Of a stretch of 43,807 nt of DNA, positions 42,311-43,807 are shown one piece after another. The stretch comes from Flavobacteriales bacterium (lineage in GTDB: Bacteria; Bacteroidota; Bacteroidia; Flavobacteriales_D; Crocinitomicaceae), in the NCBI GenBank assembly GCA_015665275.1, contig JADFAL010000007.1, positions 1-43,807 on the forward strand, written 5' to 3'. The notes under the pieces are model-generated. The model made no database searches, was not told where the DNA came from, and saw only the letters and a program-made list of their open reading frames with translations. Numbering within the stretch: the stretch's first letter is position 1; each line of letters begins with the position of its first letter. Position numbers and translations under genes: made by a program.

Positions 42311-42318
42311 TACTTTTG
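42311..42318 (+). promoter_or_regulatory. Candidate -7 box TACTTTTG of purC
   Basis: Full match to TAnnTTTG, 15 nt upstream of ATG 42334. It overlaps the alternative TTG start at 42316 and so supports the ATG. Confidence 0.5.
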
Positions 42319-42333
42319 CCCAAACTTTTTTTC

Positions 42334-43287
42334 ATGGGCAACGCAAATACCAACAGCACTTTTCAATTCGAAGGACAAAAAGAAGTATACAACGGAAAGG
42401 TTAGAGATGTGTACACGCTCGATAACGGACTGTTAGTGATGGTCGCATCCGACCGTATTTCTGCGTTTGATCACATTTTACCGAAGGGGATTCCGCACAA
42501 AGGACAAGTATTGAATCAAGTGGCAACCATGTTTTTGGAGGCAACGCGTGATATCGTTCCCAATTGGTTAATTGGTACGCCAGACCCTTCTGTAGCTGTT
42601 GGATATGCTTGCGAACCGATTCGGGTAGAAATGGTGATACGTGGCTATATGTCAGGTCACGCGGCACGAGAGTACAAAGCTGGCAAACGCATTCTTTGCG
42701 GTGTTCCCATGCCGGAAGGGATGAAGGAAAACGACAAGTTCCCAGAGCCTATAATCACTCCGGCAACAAAGGCGGATGAAGGTCACGATGAGGATATTTC
42801 TCGTGAAGAGATATTGTCTCAAGGTATTGTTCCAGAAGATATTTATGTCAAACTAGAGGAATATACACGTGCATTGTTCCAGCGCGGAACAGAAATGGCA
42901 GCGAAGCAAGGATTGATTCTGGTCGACACGAAATACGAGTTTGGAATTCGCGACGGAGAAGTTATGTTGATTGATGAGATTCATACACCAGATTCGTCTC
43001 GTTACTTTTATGCTGAAGGTTATGAGGAACGCCAAGCGAATGACGAAGTACAAAAACAACTTTCGAAGGAGTTTGTGCGCCAATGGTTGATCGAAAACGG
43101 TTTCCAAGGTTTGGAGGGACAAACAATGCCAGAAATGCCCGATTCATTTGTCGAAGTAGTCACAGATCGTTACATTGAATTGTACGAAAAGATCACGGGA
43201 AACGCATTTGAGCGTGCTGATACCTCAAATATTGAAGGCCGCATAAAAAATAATGTTGACGCCTTTTTAAAGCAGTTAAACGATTAA
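42334..43287 (+). CDS. purC: Phosphoribosylaminoimidazole-succinocarboxamide (SAICAR) synthase
   Basis: PurC joins aspartate to CAIR in de novo purine synthesis. Start ATG 42334 is used (317 residues); the frame extends only to a TTG at 42316 inside the promoter. Family landmarks are [14 protein letters not shown] (GKVRD nucleotide loop), [62 protein letters not shown] split here as [16 protein letters not shown], and the ATP-site [11 protein letters not shown] and [11 protein letters not shown]. It is the long form (about 310 residues) common in Bacteroidota and yeast rather than the short E. coli form (about 240). Stands alone, not in a pur operon. Confidence 0.97.
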   Translation: MGNANTNSTFQFEGQKEVYNGKVRDVYTLDNGLLVMVASDRISAFDHILPKGIPHKGQVLNQVATMFLEATRDIVPNWLIGTPDPSVAVGYACEPIRVEMVIRGYMSGHAAREYKAGKRILCGVPMPEGMKENDKFPEPIITPATKADEGHDEDISREEILSQGIVPEDIYVKLEEYTRALFQRGTEMAAKQGLILVDTKYEFGIRDGEVMLIDEIHTPDSSRYFYAEGYEERQANDEVQKQLSKEFVRQWLIENGFQGLEGQTMPEMPDSFVEVVTDRYIELYEKITGNAFERADTSNIEGRIKNNVDAFLKQLND

Positions 43288-43365
43288 GTAGAGGGGTGTA
43301 CGCCAACGGCCTGTCTCTAGGTGTTTATGCCAATTTTACCGTAGTGTTAACTTTTGATTTTCTTG

Positions 43366-43397
43366 TTGAATTAACCGATGTTACTTGCCTATCTTTG
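43366..43397 (+). promoter_or_regulatory. Promoter: TTG - 21 nt - TATCTTTG
   Basis: TTG (43366-43368) and TATCTTTG (43390-43397) have the same 21-nt spacing as the promoter at 29118-29149. The leader to ATG 43420 is about 18 nt. Confidence 0.65.
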
Positions 43398-43419
43398 CAG
43401 GGAATAATCAACAAACAAC

Positions 43420-43807
43420 ATGAAAAAAATCATTCAACTTTTTGCTTTCGTACTTCTTGCAGGTGTTACGCAAGCACAATGTACCGACCTTTTCTTTTCT
43501 GAATATATTGAAGGGTCTTCAAGTAACAAAGCTTTTGAAATCTACAATCCAACTCCGGCAGACATTGACCTTTCGGATTATGTGGTTTACAGATACAACA
43601 ACGGCACTTTATTTCCATCAGACAGTTTGTTCCCAGCGGGAATGATTCTGGCTGGTGATGTTTTTGTGGTTGGTAATCCTTCGGCAAATGCAGCTATCTT
43701 AAGTGAAACTGACACAACGCACACCATGACGTTCTACAATGGTGACGATGCCTTGTATCTTGTTAAAATCAGTACAGGTGACACATTGGATGTGATTGGA
43801 GAGATTG
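43420..43807 (+). CDS. Secreted lamin-tail-domain protein (3' end outside window)
   Basis: The frame is open to the right edge (129 residues visible). A signal peptide KKIIQLFAFVLLAGVTQAQ is followed at once by a lamin-tail (LTD) domain: LFFSEYIEGSSSNKAFEIYN, DIDLSDYVVYRYNNG, LAGDVFVVGNPSAN and FYNGDDALYLVKISTGD. LTD domains sit at the start of large secreted proteins in Bacteroidota, often with nuclease, phosphatase or T9SS sorting domains further on, which cannot be seen here. It has a well-formed promoter. Confidence 0.87.
   Translation, partial: MKKIIQLFAFVLLAGVTQAQCTDLFFSEYIEGSSSNKAFEIYNPTPADIDLSDYVVYRYNNGTLFPSDSLFPAGMILAGDVFVVGNPSANAAILSETDTTHTMTFYNGDDALYLVKISTGDTLDVIGEI

Overview
This 43.8 kb window comes from the chromosome of a Bacteroidota bacterium, most likely order Flavobacteriales (Crocinitomicaceae/Cryomorphaceae-like). 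That placement is an inference from gldF/gldG next to each other, a type IX secretion (T9SS) C-terminal sorting domain, BshC of bacillithiol synthesis, DUF5916 and TonB-dependent outer-membrane proteins, a paired DUF1800/DUF1501 unit, and repeated promoter elements of the Bacteroidota type TAnnTTTG. Most of the window is dense core chromosome in short operons on both strands. I see no prophage, insertion sequence, CRISPR array, rRNA or tRNA.

Layout. 0-6 kb: the end of a queuosine-precursor transporter, an MFS exporter, msrB-msrA (methionine sulfoxide repair), a secreted LTxxQ-motif protein, a leucine-rich-repeat lipoprotein, a CPBP membrane protease and AMP nucleosidase. 5.8-6.4 kb: the only long non-coding stretch, with two GC-rich hairpin repeats and two leftward terminators. 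6.4-11.3 kb: a secreted small protein, the DUF1501/DUF1800 pair, a TPR protein-nth operon and a small divergent gene. 11.4-14.7 kb: a tightly overlapped envelope operon (lipoprotein, small outer-membrane barrel, helix-hairpin-helix plus large barrel), followed by a GldK/GldJ-like (FGE-sulfatase fold) gene split by a frameshift. 17-19.6 kb: a NYN/LOTUS RNA-binding protein and dnaX, which is read in two frames across an A10 tract. 19.6-22.5 kb: two tandem paralogous secreted proteins, a cyclophilin and a GNAT acetyltransferase. 22.6-32.7 kb: bshC, a TonB-dependent receptor, a TPR-SpoIIE phosphatase, a DUF5916 barrel, and a choice-of-anchor-L/T9SS protein interrupted by an in-frame TGA. 32.8-37.8 kb: dnaN and the DUF4340-gldG-gldF transporter unit. 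38-43.8 kb: a GtrA-like protein, an ABM-fold protein with a SAM hydrolase, phoH, a Crp/Fnr regulator with a membrane protein, purC, and the start of a lamin-tail-domain secreted protein.

How they fit together. A large share of the genes serve the cell envelope: secreted or lipid-anchored proteins, outer-membrane barrels and gliding/T9SS-linked factors. The rest is replication and repair (dnaX, dnaN, nth), thiol and oxidative homeostasis (msrA, msrB, bshC) and purine metabolism (amn, purC).

The most notable points are: a dnaX gene with an E. coli-like -1 frameshift signal (A AAA AAG heptamer, upstream AGGAG, short downstream stem, immediate stop) that would give gamma and tau; two broken secreted-protein genes; a dispersed hairpin repeat that has been absorbed into the reading frame of a TPR protein; several TAnnTTTG boxes that end only 4-5 nt before a start codon and so predict leaderless mRNAs; and an uncharacterised lipoprotein/barrel/HhH-barrel operon. 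No obviously new defence or mobile system is present.
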